A stretch of 64,000 nt of DNA, from positions 9,963 to 73,962 of the forward strand of contig NZ_HG964405.1 of the NCBI RefSeq assembly GCF_000612805.1. The letters are read 5' to 3'. Positions 45,481-55,366 of this stretch are shown in pieces. The DNA is from Bacillus ndiopicus (GTDB lineage: Bacteria; Bacillota; Bacilli; Bacillales_A; Planococcaceae). The translations under genes were made by a program, and so were the position numbers. Within the stretch, counting starts at the first letter, position 1, and each line of letters starts with the position of its first letter. Under the pieces are notes generated by a model. The model saw only the letters and a list, made by a program, of their open reading frames with translations. It did no database searches and was not told where the DNA came from.

Positions 45481-46499
45481 AAATATTAGGTATATCTGTG
45501 TTATGGCTCTTCTTGTTTGGCTATGTTATTGTTGCTTCCATTGATTTTGGTGCAGGCTTTTTCAATGCTTATAGCTTAGTAAGAGGAAATCATCAAACTT
45601 TGACAAAAATCATTAAACGTTATTTATCACCTGTTTGGGAAATTACAAATGTCTTTTTAGTATTTTTCTTTGTCGGCGTTGTCGGATTTTTCCCGCAAAC
45701 AGCCTATTATTTCGGAACAGTATTAATTGTGCCTGCATCTATCGCCTTAATTTTATTAGCGATTCGCGGAAGCTATTATGCCTTTGAAGCATACAGTGGT
45801 GTGAGTGGGCATAAAGGCTATGCGCTAGCTTACGGTATTTCAGGGCTCTTTATCCCTGCCGCATTTTCTGTTGTTTTAACAATTTCTGAAGGTGGCTTTG
45901 TTACAATGGATAGCGGTCATCCAAAGCTCGATTATGGCGCATTATTTACTAGCCCGTTATCTTGGTCAATCGTAGTTCTTTCTATTGTAGCTGTGTTGTA
46001 TATTTCCGCAGTCTTTTTAACTTGGTATGCCAATAAGGCAGGAGAAAAAGATGCAACAGAAATTATGCGAAAGTACGCTCTTATTTGGGCAGGACCACTT
46101 ATTATTAGCGCGTTTGGAATTATTATTGAAATGCGCCAATTAAATGGCTGGCATTATGAAAATATGTTCAATGTCTGGTGGCTCTTTGCCTTATCTGGCT
46201 TGCTCTTTATTGGAACCGTTTATTTCATTTATAAACGTAGGCATTATAACTGGGCGCTCACTTTATTAATCGTCCAATTTGCACTAGCGTTTTTTGCCTA
46301 TGGTGTTTCGCACTATCCTTATTTGCTCTACCCGTATTTAACAATTTACGATAGCTTTACGAATCAGGCGATGGCCATCGCATTAGTCATAGCATTTATC
46401 GCAGGGCTTGCGTTGTTAATACCATCACTTTACTTAGTGTTCCGCTTATTTGTATTTAATAAAGAGTATGTATCAGGAAAGTCTGATCATCATGTATAG
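45471..46499 (+). CDS. cydB: Cytochrome bd-type quinol oxidase subunit II
   Basis: 342 residues, eight or nine membrane helices. N-terminal WLFLFGYVIVASIDFGAGFF and the following EITNVFLVFFFVGVVGFFP are CydB signatures. It pairs with CydA in the membrane and binds no heme itself. RBS GGATGGTG lies in the cydA coding sequence. Same transcript as cydA and the tiny cydS gene 12 bp downstream. Confidence 0.93.
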   Translation: MALEILGISVLWLFLFGYVIVASIDFGAGFFNAYSLVRGNHQTLTKIIKRYLSPVWEITNVFLVFFFVGVVGFFPQTAYYFGTVLIVPASIALILLAIRGSYYAFEAYSGVSGHKGYALAYGISGLFIPAAFSVVLTISEGGFVTMDSGHPKLDYGALFTSPLSWSIVVLSIVAVLYISAVFLTWYANKAGEKDATEIMRKYALIWAGPLIISAFGIIIEMRQLNGWHYENMFNVWWLFALSGLLFIGTVYFIYKRRHYNWALTLLIVQFALAFFAYGVSHYPYLLYPYLTIYDSFTNQAMAIALVIAFIAGLALLIPSLYLVFRLFVFNKEYVSGKSDHHV

Positions 46500-46511
46500 G
46501 AGGGTAAAACA

Positions 46512-46616
46512 GTGAGTGAATTTTTAATATTTGTCGCACCTTTTATCGTCGTTGTTTTATCAGTCGCAGCAGCTTTCTTTGTTGCAACGCGTGCTAGTTG
46601 GGTGGAGGAAGAATAA
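46512..46616 (+). CDS. cydS: Small bd-oxidase subunit CydS
   Basis: 34 residues, MSEFLIFVAPFIVVVLS at the N-terminus and a short acidic tail WVEEE. One membrane helix. GTG start with AGGAGGG 6 bp upstream, 12 bp after cydB. Size, topology and the acidic end match the 33-residue CydS of the Geobacillus bd oxidase and the YthC-type proteins. It is too short for standard gene callers. Probably stabilises heme b558 and CydA. A strong terminator follows, marking the end of cydABS. Confidence 0.85.
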   Translation: MSEFLIFVAPFIVVVLSVAAAFFVATRASWVEEE

Positions 46617-46625
46617 TTACTTATA

Positions 46626-46675
46626 AAAAACGCATGAAATCAAGGTTTTTCACATTTGATTTCATGCGTTTTTAG
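46626..46675 (+). terminator. Terminator of cydABS
   Basis: Arms AAAACGCATGAAATCA / TGATTTCATGCGTTTTT, then T-rich tail. Symmetrical enough to act from either side. Confidence 0.9.
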
Positions 46676-46713
46676 TTATATCTTATCTTTTTTATAAGTC
46701 TAAAGACCTGATT

Positions 46714-46802
46714 CGCCCATTAAATATACAAATTTGCCCAATAAAAAGCTATTTTCGCCCGCAAACAGGGGAGATTCGCTCATTAAAGTGTCATTTCCGC
46801 CC
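46714..46802. repeat. Degenerate 21-bp tandem repeat array, locus 2
   Basis: TTCGCCC-like cores (the reverse complement of GGGCGAA) recur at about 46714, 46735, 46754, 46775 and 46796, spacing 21, 19, 21 and 21 bp, with ATTAAA following two of them. It ends 7 bp before the stop codon of ytqB on the minus strand. Same heptamer and period as the array at 84-192. Confidence 0.65.
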
Positions 46803-46808
46803 GCAAAA

Positions 46809-47378
46809 TTACATTTCCTTCATTTTCTCCAATGCAATAACAAACGGAGGGGTGTTCTGCTGGTTTAAAAATTCATAACGCAGGACGTGCACATATTTTT
46901 GGGGCAAGCTGCTAACATAACGAAGCACCTCATCACGTTCCTCAGCTCCACCTTCATGCCCATGGTAAATAACAAGAACAATAATACCGCCTACTTTTAA
47001 TAGTTGTAAAAGTGATTCTAATGCTGTGATTGTTGTGTTCGGCTTTGTAATAATGGAATGGTCGCTACCGGGTAAATAGCCTAGATTAAAAATCGCTCCT
47101 GCTACAGGCTTTGAGACATATTTTGCAATGTTTTCATGCCCATCTTTCAGAACGAGGGCGCGGTGCTCCAACGCATTGTCCAATAGACGATGCAGTGTTG
47201 CATCAACAGCCTCTTTTTGCACATCAAATGCGTAGACGTAACCGTCGTCTCCAACTAGTTCAGCTAAAAATAATGTGTCATGCCCATTGCCAGCAGTTGC
47301 ATCGACGGCGATATCACCTTCTTGAATAGCGTCTGCTAAAAGACTTTGTGCATATTGTAAAACGCGTTGTAGTTTCAT
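46809..47378 (-). CDS. ytqB: tRNA (5-aminomethyl-2-thiouridine34) methyltransferase YtqB/MnmM
   Basis: 189 residues. Class I SAM methyltransferase: motif I VDATAGNGHDTLFLAE near residues 25-40, acidic YAFDVQKEA, and FNLGYLPGSDH in place of the more common NPPY. B. subtilis YtqB has been assigned as MnmM, which methylates nm5s2U34 in certain tRNAs. Start overlaps the ytqA stop (ATGA), so both are translated together. The 21-bp repeat array adjoins its 3' end. Confidence 0.88.
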   Translation of the reverse strand: MKLQRVLQYAQSLLADAIQEGDIAVDATAGNGHDTLFLAELVGDDGYVYAFDVQKEAVDATLHRLLDNALEHRALVLKDGHENIAKYVSKPVAGAIFNLGYLPGSDHSIITKPNTTITALESLLQLLKVGGIIVLVIYHGHEGGAEERDEVLRYVSSLPQKYVHVLRYEFLNQQNTPPFVIALEKMKEM

Positions 47379-48325
47379 AAAATTTTATCCACCTTATAAA
47401 GTTTGCCTTGCCATGTATCGCGACGCTCTAATTCTGCATCAATGCCGTTTAAGACACTCCATTTATTGACGCTCCACATTGGACCAATCATTAAATCAAT
47501 AGGGCCGTCCCCAGTAATGCGTTGTACAACCATGTCGGGTGGAAGTACCTCAAGTTGATCCACAACGAGCTTTATATAATCATCTTGTTCCATAAATTGC
47601 AGTAACCCTTTTTCGTATTGCTTTACTAAAGGTGTGCCTTTTAATAAATGGAGCAAATGAATTTTAATTCCTTGCACATCAAGTTTCGCAACTTCACGCG
47701 CTGTTTCCAGCATCATATCGTAAGTTTCTAGGGGTAGGCCATTAATTATGTGCGTGACAATGCGGATATTATGGCGGCGTAGCTTTTCCACGCCTTCTAC
47801 ATAGGTCGCATAGTCGTGTGCACGATTAATTAAATTAGCCGTTTTTTCATGCACGGTTTGTAAGCCAAGCTCCACCCATAAATAAGTGCGCTTATTTAAT
47901 TCCGCTAAATATTCCACTACGTCATCTGGAAGACAATCTGGGCGAGTCGCAATACTTATGCCCATTACGCCTTCACAGGCAAGAGCAGCTTCGAACTTTT
48001 CCTTTAGCACTTCCAGTGGTGCATGTGTATTTGTATACGCTTGGAAATAGGCCATCGTTAAGCCGTCTTTCCATTTATGCTGCATTTTTGCTTTGATTTT
48101 TTCAAATTGAACAGGGATGGGGTCAATTTTATTACCCGCAAAATCGCCACTGCCAGCTACTGAACAAAATGTACAACCACCAAAAGCAACCGTACCATCA
48201 CGGTTTGGGCAATCAAAGCCCGCATCTAAGGCTACTTTGTAAACTTTTTGTCCGAATTCGTTACGCAAATAACGATTCCATGTATAGTAACGTTTCCCAT
48301 CAGAAGGGAAGGGGAAATTTATCAT
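47375..48325 (-). CDS. ytqA: Radical SAM protein YtqA (MnmL type)
   Basis: 316 residues; ATG preceded by AGAGGAG, giving a protein 11 residues shorter than the longest frame. Atypical radical-SAM cysteine cluster FDCPNRDGTVAFGGCTFC near residues 36-53, as in the TIGR01212 family. Motif GLQTVHEKTANLINRAHDY follows. Recent work on B. subtilis links YtqA to the wobble-uridine pathway that supplies the substrate of YtqB; I rely on memory for that. Operon with ytqB. Confidence 0.85.
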   Translation of the reverse strand: MINFPFPSDGKRYYTWNRYLRNEFGQKVYKVALDAGFDCPNRDGTVAFGGCTFCSVAGSGDFAGNKIDPIPVQFEKIKAKMQHKWKDGLTMAYFQAYTNTHAPLEVLKEKFEAALACEGVMGISIATRPDCLPDDVVEYLAELNKRTYLWVELGLQTVHEKTANLINRAHDYATYVEGVEKLRRHNIRIVTHIINGLPLETYDMMLETAREVAKLDVQGIKIHLLHLLKGTPLVKQYEKGLLQFMEQDDYIKLVVDQLEVLPPDMVVQRITGDGPIDLMIGPMWSVNKWSVLNGIDAELERRDTWQGKLYKVDKIL

Positions 48326-48528
48326 CGTTGTCACTCCTCTAAACAATGATTGTAACACGCATTGACAGGCTGAAAAACTTTTTCTTGTAAGTTTTGCAAA
48401 ATAGGCATAGACTAATATTTCGGATATGGAATTATATAATTAGAGAACGATTTGTATCTAATTATTATTTTGAGATTGAAATTTCTCCATCACATAAAAG
48501 GATGGATAGTAAATAAGGAGGAGAAAAT

Positions 48529-49698
48529 GTGCCGAAACAAGTATGGTATTTAGTAATAGGGATGTTTCTCAACACGGTCGGAAGCTCCTTTCTATGGCCA
48601 CTAAATAGTATATATATTCATAATCACCTTGGCAAAACGTTAACGATTGCAGGACTTGTTTTAATGTTTAACTCATTAGCTGCGGTTGTCGGTAATTTAT
48701 TAGGTGGTTATTTATTTGATAGAATCGGTGGCTTTAAAACAATTGTCATCGGAGTAACTTTAAATACCATTACGTTAGGGCTGCTCATGTTTTGGCATGA
48801 TTGGTGGCCGTATGTTATTTTTTTAACGATTATTGGATTTAGTGGTGGAGTTGTTTTTCCGGCGATGTATGCATTAATCGGTGCTGCATGGCCAGAGGGC
48901 GGACGCAAAGCCTTTAATACATTGTTTTTATCAAATAATGTAGGGGTGGCGATTGGTCCAGCGTTAGCAGGCTTTATAGCAGATTACAAATTTGAATTTG
49001 TGTTTGGTGGAAACTTCTTTACATATTTAATCTTTTTCCTTCTTGTTGTGACGACATATAAGCGCTTTGATACAAAGGGTATGGCGCCGAAAAATGTTAT
49101 CGCAGAAAGGGGAGGTAGAGAGTCAAAAGCAGGGCTGTATGCTCTATTAACTTTATGTATTGCTTTAGTATTATGCTGGATGTCTTATTCTCAGTGGAGT
49201 GCGACAATTTCCTCGTATACGCAAGGTTTAGGTATGACATTATCGCAATATAGTTTAATTTGGACGATTAATGGCTTATTGGTTGTCGGTTTCCAACCAA
49301 TTATTCGACCGCTCGTACGCCGTTGGGAAAAGAAGCTAAAACACCAGCTTGTATTAGGGCTTGTGTTAATGTCGTTTTCTTTCTGCATCGTTGCCGTTGC
49401 AGAAGAATTTAAAATATTTGCTACTGCAATGGTCATTTTAACGCTAGGGGAAGTATTTTTCACGCCTGTTATTCCGACGATTGCCAATCACCTTGCCCCA
49501 AAAGGTCGACAAGGCTTTTATCAAGGGATTGTTAATAGTGCAACGACAATAGGGCGTATGATTGGCCCGTTATTTGGTGGTTTGATGGTCGATTTATTTG
49601 ATATGCAAACATTAATGTGGAGTTTAGTTGTATTATTGCTTGTTGCGATTATTCCTGCATGCGCATGGCGTGCAAAGAATGTTGAAAATACTAAATAA
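48529..49698 (+). CDS. MFS transporter, drug-efflux type
   Basis: 389 residues, twelve helices. GTG start after AAGGAGGAG. Loop 2-3 motif GGYLFDRIGGFKTIV near residue 63-77 places it in the MFS (DHA1-like). Similar to the multidrug-transporter-like proteins YttB/YitG of B. subtilis, but no substrate can be inferred. It stands alone between ytqA (divergent) and the leuS T-box. Confidence 0.8.
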   Translation: MPKQVWYLVIGMFLNTVGSSFLWPLNSIYIHNHLGKTLTIAGLVLMFNSLAAVVGNLLGGYLFDRIGGFKTIVIGVTLNTITLGLLMFWHDWWPYVIFLTIIGFSGGVVFPAMYALIGAAWPEGGRKAFNTLFLSNNVGVAIGPALAGFIADYKFEFVFGGNFFTYLIFFLLVVTTYKRFDTKGMAPKNVIAERGGRESKAGLYALLTLCIALVLCWMSYSQWSATISSYTQGLGMTLSQYSLIWTINGLLVVGFQPIIRPLVRRWEKKLKHQLVLGLVLMSFSFCIVAVAEEFKIFATAMVILTLGEVFFTPVIPTIANHLAPKGRQGFYQGIVNSATTIGRMIGPLFGGLMVDLFDMQTLMWSLVVLLLVAIIPACAWRAKNVENTK

Positions 49699-49703
49699 AA
49701 GAC

Positions 49704-49732
49704 TTGTGCTTTCTAGCTAATTCCATTAGAAT
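49704..49732 (+). promoter_or_regulatory. Sigma-A promoter of leuS
   Basis: TTGTGC, 17-bp spacer, TAGAAT, just upstream of the T-box leader. Confidence 0.6.
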
Positions 49733-49741
49733 GAAGGCATT

Positions 49742-49978
49742 ATATACAACGACTATGACAAGGAGTAGTAAATTTCGACACTTTTTAGAGAGCTAGCGGC
49801 TGGTGTGAGCTAGCAAGTGAACAAATTGAACTCGCCTTTGAGTTTGCTTTTAGATACCTAAAAGCCGTGTTTTCGCGTTAAGAAGCTGGAGCTGAGTGCA
49901 GTGTCACTAATTTGGGTGGTACCGCGGGAGTCAAATTTACTCTCGTCCCTTTCTACGGAAGGGGGCGAGTTTTTTATT
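49742..49978 (+). promoter_or_regulatory. Leucine T-box leader of leuS
   Basis: Contains stem I with AGGAGTAGTA near its base, a CTC leucine specifier in GAACTCGCC (49831-49833), the T-box core GGGTGGTACCGCGG (49914-49927) and a terminator with arms CTCG.CCCTT / AAGGG.CGAG at 49942-49969 followed by six or seven T. Uncharged tRNA-Leu should stabilise the antiterminator and allow leuS expression. Confidence 0.96.
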
Positions 49979-50051
49979 TTTCTAAAAATTCTGTCACTTC
50001 TGTTTGGACGCTAGAAAACAAGTCGATACTATTATTTTGAGGAGGAATAAT

Positions 50052-52466
50052 ATGAGTTTCAATCATCAGGAAATTGATAAGAAATGGCAAAAATATTGGG
50101 CAGATAACAAGACATTTAAAACGGTGAATGATAATAATAAGCCGAAATTCTTTGCGCTAGATATGTTCCCGTATCCATCAGGTGCAGGTTTACACGTAGG
50201 GCATCCACTTGGTTATATTGCAACAGATATTTTAAGCTCATTTAAGCGTATGCAAGGCTATAATGTGCTACATCCAATGGGCTGGGATGCTTTCGGTTTA
50301 CCAGCAGAGCAATATGCACTTGATACAGGAAATGACCCTGCAGAGTTTACAGCAAAAAATATTGCGACATTTAAGCGCCAAATGAATGATTTAGGCTTTT
50401 CTTACGATTGGGATCGCGAAGTAAATACAACAGATCCTAAATATTATAAATGGACACAATGGATTTTTATCCAATTATTTAATCGTGGCTTAGCGTATGT
50501 AGATGAGGTGCCTGTAAACTGGTGTCCTGCATTAGGTACGGTACTAGCAAATGAGGAAGTAATCGACGGTAAATCAGAGCGTGGTGGACACCCTGTAGAG
50601 CGTCGTCCAATGCGTCAATGGATTTTACGTATTACTGAATATGCGGACCGTCTGTTAGAGGATTTAGATGAGCTTGATTGGCCTGAAAGTTTAAAAGAAA
50701 TGCAACGCAACTGGATTGGTCGCTCAGAAGGTGCTGAAGTAACGTTTAAAATCGATGGCACAGAGCATACATTTGATGTTTTCACAACGCGTCCTGATAC
50801 GCTATTTGGTGCAACATATGCAGTTTTAGCACCAGAGCATAAATTAGTTGCTGAAATTACAACAGCTGAGCAACAAGAGCAAGTAGATGCTTATATTGAG
50901 AAAGTAAAAACAAAATCTGACCTTGAGCGTACAGATTTAGCGAAGGAAAAAACAGGTGTATTCACAGGTGCATATGCAGTTAACCCAATTAACGGCGAAA
51001 AAATGCCTGTATGGATTGCTGACTATGTATTAGCTTCATATGGTACAGGTGCAATTATGGCAGTACCAGCTCATGATGAGCGCGATTATGAATTCGCTAA
51101 AGAATTTGGTTTAGAAATCAAAGAAGTGCTTGCAGGCGGAGATATTTCGAAGGAAGCATTTACAGGTGACGGCGAGCATATTAATTCTGATTTCTTAAAT
51201 GGCTTAAATAAAGAAGATGGCATTGCAAAAGCAATTGCTTGGTTAGAGGAAAATGGTGTTGGTGAGAAGAAAATTTCTTACCGCCTACGTGACTGGTTAT
51301 TCTCACGCCAACGTTATTGGGGAGAGCCAATCCCTGTTATTCATTGGGAAGATGGCACAATGACAACTGTTCCTGAGGCAGAGTTACCATTAATGTTACC
51401 AAAAACAAATGATATTCGTCCAAGTGGTACAGGTGAATCGCCATTAGCGAATATTGAAGAATGGGTAAATGTAGTAGATGCTGCAACAGGCAAAAAAGGT
51501 CGTCGTGAAACAAATACGATGCCACAATGGGCAGGTAGCTGCTGGTACTACTTACGTTATATTGACCCAGATAATGATGAAATGATTATTGACCCAGAGC
51601 TAGCAAAACGCTGGTTACCAGTTGATATTTATGTAGGCGGAGCAGAACATGCGGTACTTCACTTACTATACGCTCGCTTCTGGCATAAAGTGCTATATGA
51701 TATTGGTGTTGTGCATACGAAAGAGCCGTTCCAAAAGCTATTCAACCAAGGCATGATTTTAGGCGAAAATAATGAAAAAATGTCTAAATCAAAAGGCAAT
51801 GTAATTAATCCAGATGATATTGTTACATCACATGGTGCAGATACACTACGCCTTTATGAAATGTTTATGGGACCACTTGATGCATCAAAAGCATGGTCAA
51901 CAAATGGCTTAGACGGTGCACGTCGATTCTTAGATCGCATTTGGCGTTTATTCATCGATGATAACGGTGCAGTTAGCAGCAAAATCGTTGATACGAACGA
52001 TGGCAAACTAGAGCTTGTCTACCACCAAACAGTGAAAAAGGTGACAGAGGACTTTGAAGCAATGCATTACAATACAGCTATTTCACAAATGATGGTATTT
52101 ATTAATGAATGCTACAAAGTAGATGCTGTGCCAAAACAGTATGTTGAAGGCTTCGTACAATTACTTTCGCCAATTGCTCGTCATATCGCAGAGGAGCTAT
52201 GGGAAAAATTTGGTCACACAGAAACAATTACGTACTCTACATGGCCAACGTTTGACCCAGCAAAACTTGTGGAAGATGAAGTAGAAGTTGTTGTACAGGT
52301 GCTAGGAAAAGTCCGTGCGAAAGTAAAAGTCGCAAAGGATATTTCAAAAGAAGACCTAGAAGCTGCGGCACTAGCAGATGAAAAAGTACAAGAATTTATC
52401 GCAGGCAAAGATGTTGTAAAAGTAATCGTAATCCCAGGTAAATTAGTTAATATCGTTGTGAAGTAA
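50052..52466 (+). CDS. leuS: Leucyl-tRNA synthetase
   Basis: 804 residues, exactly the usual Bacillus length. Class I synthetase: HIGH-type motif [16 protein letters not shown] near residue 39-54, CP1 editing domain with [13 protein letters not shown] near 236, and [16 protein letters not shown] near 575. ATG preceded by GAGGAGG; an upstream in-frame ATG lies in the T-box terminator region and is rejected. Expression is controlled by the T-box. A strong terminator follows. Confidence 0.98.
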   Translation: MSFNHQEIDKKWQKYWADNKTFKTVNDNNKPKFFALDMFPYPSGAGLHVGHPLGYIATDILSSFKRMQGYNVLHPMGWDAFGLPAEQYALDTGNDPAEFTAKNIATFKRQMNDLGFSYDWDREVNTTDPKYYKWTQWIFIQLFNRGLAYVDEVPVNWCPALGTVLANEEVIDGKSERGGHPVERRPMRQWILRITEYADRLLEDLDELDWPESLKEMQRNWIGRSEGAEVTFKIDGTEHTFDVFTTRPDTLFGATYAVLAPEHKLVAEITTAEQQEQVDAYIEKVKTKSDLERTDLAKEKTGVFTGAYAVNPINGEKMPVWIADYVLASYGTGAIMAVPAHDERDYEFAKEFGLEIKEVLAGGDISKEAFTGDGEHINSDFLNGLNKEDGIAKAIAWLEENGVGEKKISYRLRDWLFSRQRYWGEPIPVIHWEDGTMTTVPEAELPLMLPKTNDIRPSGTGESPLANIEEWVNVVDAATGKKGRRETNTMPQWAGSCWYYLRYIDPDNDEMIIDPELAKRWLPVDIYVGGAEHAVLHLLYARFWHKVLYDIGVVHTKEPFQKLFNQGMILGENNEKMSKSKGNVINPDDIVTSHGADTLRLYEMFMGPLDASKAWSTNGLDGARRFLDRIWRLFIDDNGAVSSKIVDTNDGKLELVYHQTVKKVTEDFEAMHYNTAISQMMVFINECYKVDAVPKQYVEGFVQLLSPIARHIAEELWEKFGHTETITYSTWPTFDPAKLVEDEVEVVVQVLGKVRAKVKVAKDISKEDLEAAALADEKVQEFIAGKDVVKVIVIPGKLVNIVVK

Positions 52467-52470
52467 TGAA

Positions 52471-52510
52471 AAAATCAGCCGCCTCCCTTGTGGAGGTTGG
52501 CTGATTTTTT
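52471..52510 (+). terminator. Terminator of leuS
   Basis: Arms AAATCAGCCGCCTCC / GGAGGTTGGCTGATTTTTT with a TTGT-type loop. The 3' arm supplies the T-run. Confidence 0.92.
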
Positions 52511-52598
52511 ATGGAGAAGCGCTCAAATAGCAATGAGAATCGCACAAAATCATAAAGCATGTCATAATAAAGAAATGACAAAGATAAAGGATGACGAC

Positions 52599-53783
52599 AT
52601 GACAACATTATTAATTAAAGAAAACTATGTGAAAGAATTAAAAAATGGCTACCCATTGATTTTAAAGGATGCAGTGGAAAATGCCGAAACTTCAATTGAA
52701 GAAGGAACGCTTGTGCAGTTAATGGACAAGCAAGGGCAATACATTGCAACAGGCTATTACGGTATACAAAATAAAGGGATTGGCTGGGTATTATCGCGTA
52801 AAGAAAATGAACAAATTGATACAGCTTTTTTTGTTAAGAAAATTCGTGAGGCAGTGACGCGTCGGGTAAGCTTTTTTGAGGCAGATGATACAACTGCTTT
52901 TCGGGTTTTTAATGGGGAAGGAGATGGTATCGGTGGCTTAACAATTGATTTCTTTAATGGCTTTTATATGATCAGTTGGTATAGTGAGGGTATCTATGCT
53001 TTCAACCAGAATGTCTATGCAGCACTCGCTGAGGTTGTTAATGCGCGAGGCGTTTACGAGAAAAAGCGCTTTAATGTGAACGGGCAGTATGTGGAGCAGG
53101 ATGATTATGTGTCGGGCGAAAAGGGTGAGTTTCCGCTTATTATTAAGGAGAACGGGATGAGCTATGCGGTAGATTTGAATGATGGGGCAATGACTGGTAT
53201 TTTCCTTGACCAACGTAATGTACGTAAGGCGCTACGTGATACATATGCTGCAGGGAAAACGGTGCTCAATACTTTTTCTTACACAGGGGCGTTTTCTGTT
53301 GCTGCGGCACTTGGTGGTGCAATAAAAACAACGAGTGTTGATTTAGCAAAACGTAGCTTGCCGAAAACAATTGAACAATTTAGTGTCAACGCGATTGATT
53401 ATGAGGCACAGGATATTAAGGTGATGAATGTTTTTGATTACTTTAACTATGCAGCACGACATCAATTAACATTCGATGTTGTGGTACTCGACCCACCAAG
53501 CTTTGCTCGCACGAAAAAAATGACGTTTAGCACAGCGAAGGATTATCCAAAATTGCTGAAAGATGCACTTGCGATTACAGCGGAAAATGGTGTTATCATT
53601 GCCTCAACGAATAATGCGAGCTTTAATATGAAAAAATTCAAAACCTTTATTGATAAAGCATTTAAAGATGCCAATAAGCGTTATAAAATTTTAGAACAGC
53701 ATCAATTGCCAGAGGATTTTCAAGTGCCACACAATTATCCGGAATTTAATTATTTGAAAGTCGTTTTTATTCAAGTACTATAG
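52599..53783 (+). CDS. Class I SAM-dependent rRNA methyltransferase, RlmI type
   Basis: 394 residues from the ATG after AAAGGATG; upstream in-frame ATGs lack ribosome sites and overlap the leuS terminator. N-terminal PUA-like domain (about 1-75), then the methyltransferase domain with motif I VLNTFSYTGAFSVAAALGG near 225-243 and DPPSFARTKK near 303. Family members such as E. coli RlmI methylate C5 of a cytosine in 23S rRNA; B. subtilis YwbD is the likely counterpart. Followed after 12 bp by a 62-residue gene. Confidence 0.88.
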   Translation: MTTLLIKENYVKELKNGYPLILKDAVENAETSIEEGTLVQLMDKQGQYIATGYYGIQNKGIGWVLSRKENEQIDTAFFVKKIREAVTRRVSFFEADDTTAFRVFNGEGDGIGGLTIDFFNGFYMISWYSEGIYAFNQNVYAALAEVVNARGVYEKKRFNVNGQYVEQDDYVSGEKGEFPLIIKENGMSYAVDLNDGAMTGIFLDQRNVRKALRDTYAAGKTVLNTFSYTGAFSVAAALGGAIKTTSVDLAKRSLPKTIEQFSVNAIDYEAQDIKVMNVFDYFNYAARHQLTFDVVVLDPPSFARTKKMTFSTAKDYPKLLKDALAITAENGVIIASTNNASFNMKKFKTFIDKAFKDANKRYKILEQHQLPEDFQVPHNYPEFNYLKVVFIQVL

Positions 53784-53795
53784 GAGGAAATTTCG

Positions 53796-53984
53796 ATGAA
53801 ATATAATAAAAATACAATGCTAAAATTAATTAATGAGCATCGTGAACTGCATGATGAGCTAAAGGCCATCAAAAAAGAGATGGGCTTAGATAAAACCGCT
53901 GCTGTTAAGGCACTTTACCATTCTGTTGTAGCAGATGGAGGACGCTTTATGCAGGATTATCAGGATTTGGAAAAGCTGAAATAA
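53796..53984 (+). CDS. Small hypothetical protein after the methyltransferase
   Basis: 62 residues. Helical, charged and without membrane segments (LINEHRELHDELKAIKKEMG); the first half may form a coiled coil. RBS TAGGAGG, 12 bp from the methyltransferase gene, so probably co-transcribed. No family recognised. Confidence 0.7.
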   Translation: MKYNKNTMLKLINEHRELHDELKAIKKEMGLDKTAAVKALYHSVVADGGRFMQDYQDLEKLK

Positions 53985-54068
53985 AGAACAGTTATTATGT
54001 CTCAGTACAATTGCATTTATTAAAAATTGGCGGAATTGATAAAAAGTAAAAATTAGCGAGGTGTGTGG

Positions 54069-55136
54069 ATGAGAAACTTCAAAAGCTTCTATTTGCTAGG
54101 TGTTTTATTACTTGCAGGCTGTGCCTTAGAAGAACAACCAAAGCAACAGCCGAATGTTTTACATGAGCAGAAAAAAGAAGAACAGCAAGTAATTGCAGAA
54201 AACTTGGAAGCACCTTGGGCAATCGCAAAATTAGGAGATACTTTTTATATTACAGAACGAACTGGAAGCATTGCTAAAATTGAAAGTGGAAAAATGGAAC
54301 GCCAGCGAGTGGTGCTTGAAAAAGAGTTGGCAACGGCATCGGAGGCTGGACTATTAGGCTTTGTGCTTGCTCCAGACTTCCAAGATTCTCATTTAGCCTA
54401 TGCTTATTATACTTATGTAGATGAGATAGGGCAGTTTAACCGTATTATTACGCTTTATTTAGATGATGATGTTTGGTATGAAATAGATGTACTTGTCGAT
54501 CAAATTCCGAGTGGGACATACCATCATGGTGGGCGTATAAAAATTGGGCCTGATCAAAAGCTTTATGCGACCGCAGGTGATGCATCAGAAGCGAGCTTAG
54601 CCCAAAATCTCGATTCATTCGGTGGAAAAATTTTAAGGATGAATTTGGATGGTTCCATCCCTGAGGATAATCCATTTGATAGTTCTTATATTTACAGCTA
54701 CGGTCATCGCAATTCACAAGGGCTTAGCTGGTTGCCTGATGGGACGTTGTACGCTAGTGAGCATGGTAATGCAAAAAACGATGAAATCAATCAAATACAA
54801 GCAGGACAAAATTATGGTTGGCCTATCATTGAAGGAAATGCAACACAACAAGGAATGATTTCTCCACTATTTACTTCAGGTAATGAAACAACTTGGGCTC
54901 CTTCTGGAATGGATTACTATGATGGGAAATTATATGTTGCAGCATTAAGAGGCAAAGCAATTTTAGCATTCAATCTTGAAACTGGAAATTATGAAGAAGT
55001 AGTGACAGGGATTGGTAGAATTCGTGATGTATATGTAGAAGGTGATACGCTTTACTTTATTAGCAATAATACGGATGGACGCGGTGATCCACAGAAGCAG
55101 GATGATAAATTATATAAAATTTTGCTCTCCCATTGA
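54069..55136 (+). CDS. PQQ-dependent sugar dehydrogenase-type lipoprotein
   Basis: 355 residues. ATG chosen because GCGAGG is 7 bp upstream; a GTG two codons earlier is too close. Lipoprotein signal with lipobox LLLAGC (Cys18). Beta-propeller of the soluble glucose-dehydrogenase family: WAIAKLGDTFYITERTGSI, HHGGRIKIGPDQKLYATAGD near residue 150-170, and YSYGHRNSQGLSW. These proteins oxidise aldoses with PQQ in some bacteria, but Firmicute versions are often of unknown cofactor. Extracytoplasmic, single gene. Confidence 0.85.
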   Translation: MRNFKSFYLLGVLLLAGCALEEQPKQQPNVLHEQKKEEQQVIAENLEAPWAIAKLGDTFYITERTGSIAKIESGKMERQRVVLEKELATASEAGLLGFVLAPDFQDSHLAYAYYTYVDEIGQFNRIITLYLDDDVWYEIDVLVDQIPSGTYHHGGRIKIGPDQKLYATAGDASEASLAQNLDSFGGKILRMNLDGSIPEDNPFDSSYIYSYGHRNSQGLSWLPDGTLYASEHGNAKNDEINQIQAGQNYGWPIIEGNATQQGMISPLFTSGNETTWAPSGMDYYDGKLYVAALRGKAILAFNLETGNYEEVVTGIGRIRDVYVEGDTLYFISNNTDGRGDPQKQDDKLYKILLSH

Positions 55137-55331
55137 GAAAAAAGAAGTGCCTATTTTCGTGACCGATTTAAATTTTCACAGTAAAAGGATATTTCCTAAG
55201 GTATAAAAAATGTATAAATGCCCTTCCTGCAATCAAATTGTAACAATTGTTGGAAAGCTTGATATAATAATAATTATAGATTGTCGTTTTGTATTTTTAA
55301 TGCTCTCTTCAAAAAAATCTACCTAATATAA

Positions 55332-55360
55332 TTGACAAACAAAACATGCATTGTTAAACT
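55332..55360 (+). promoter_or_regulatory. Strong promoter of the noncoding leader upstream of speA
   Basis: TTGACA, 17-bp spacer, TAAACT. Predicted transcription start is about 55367. Confidence 0.75.
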
Positions 55361-55366
55361 GAACGA

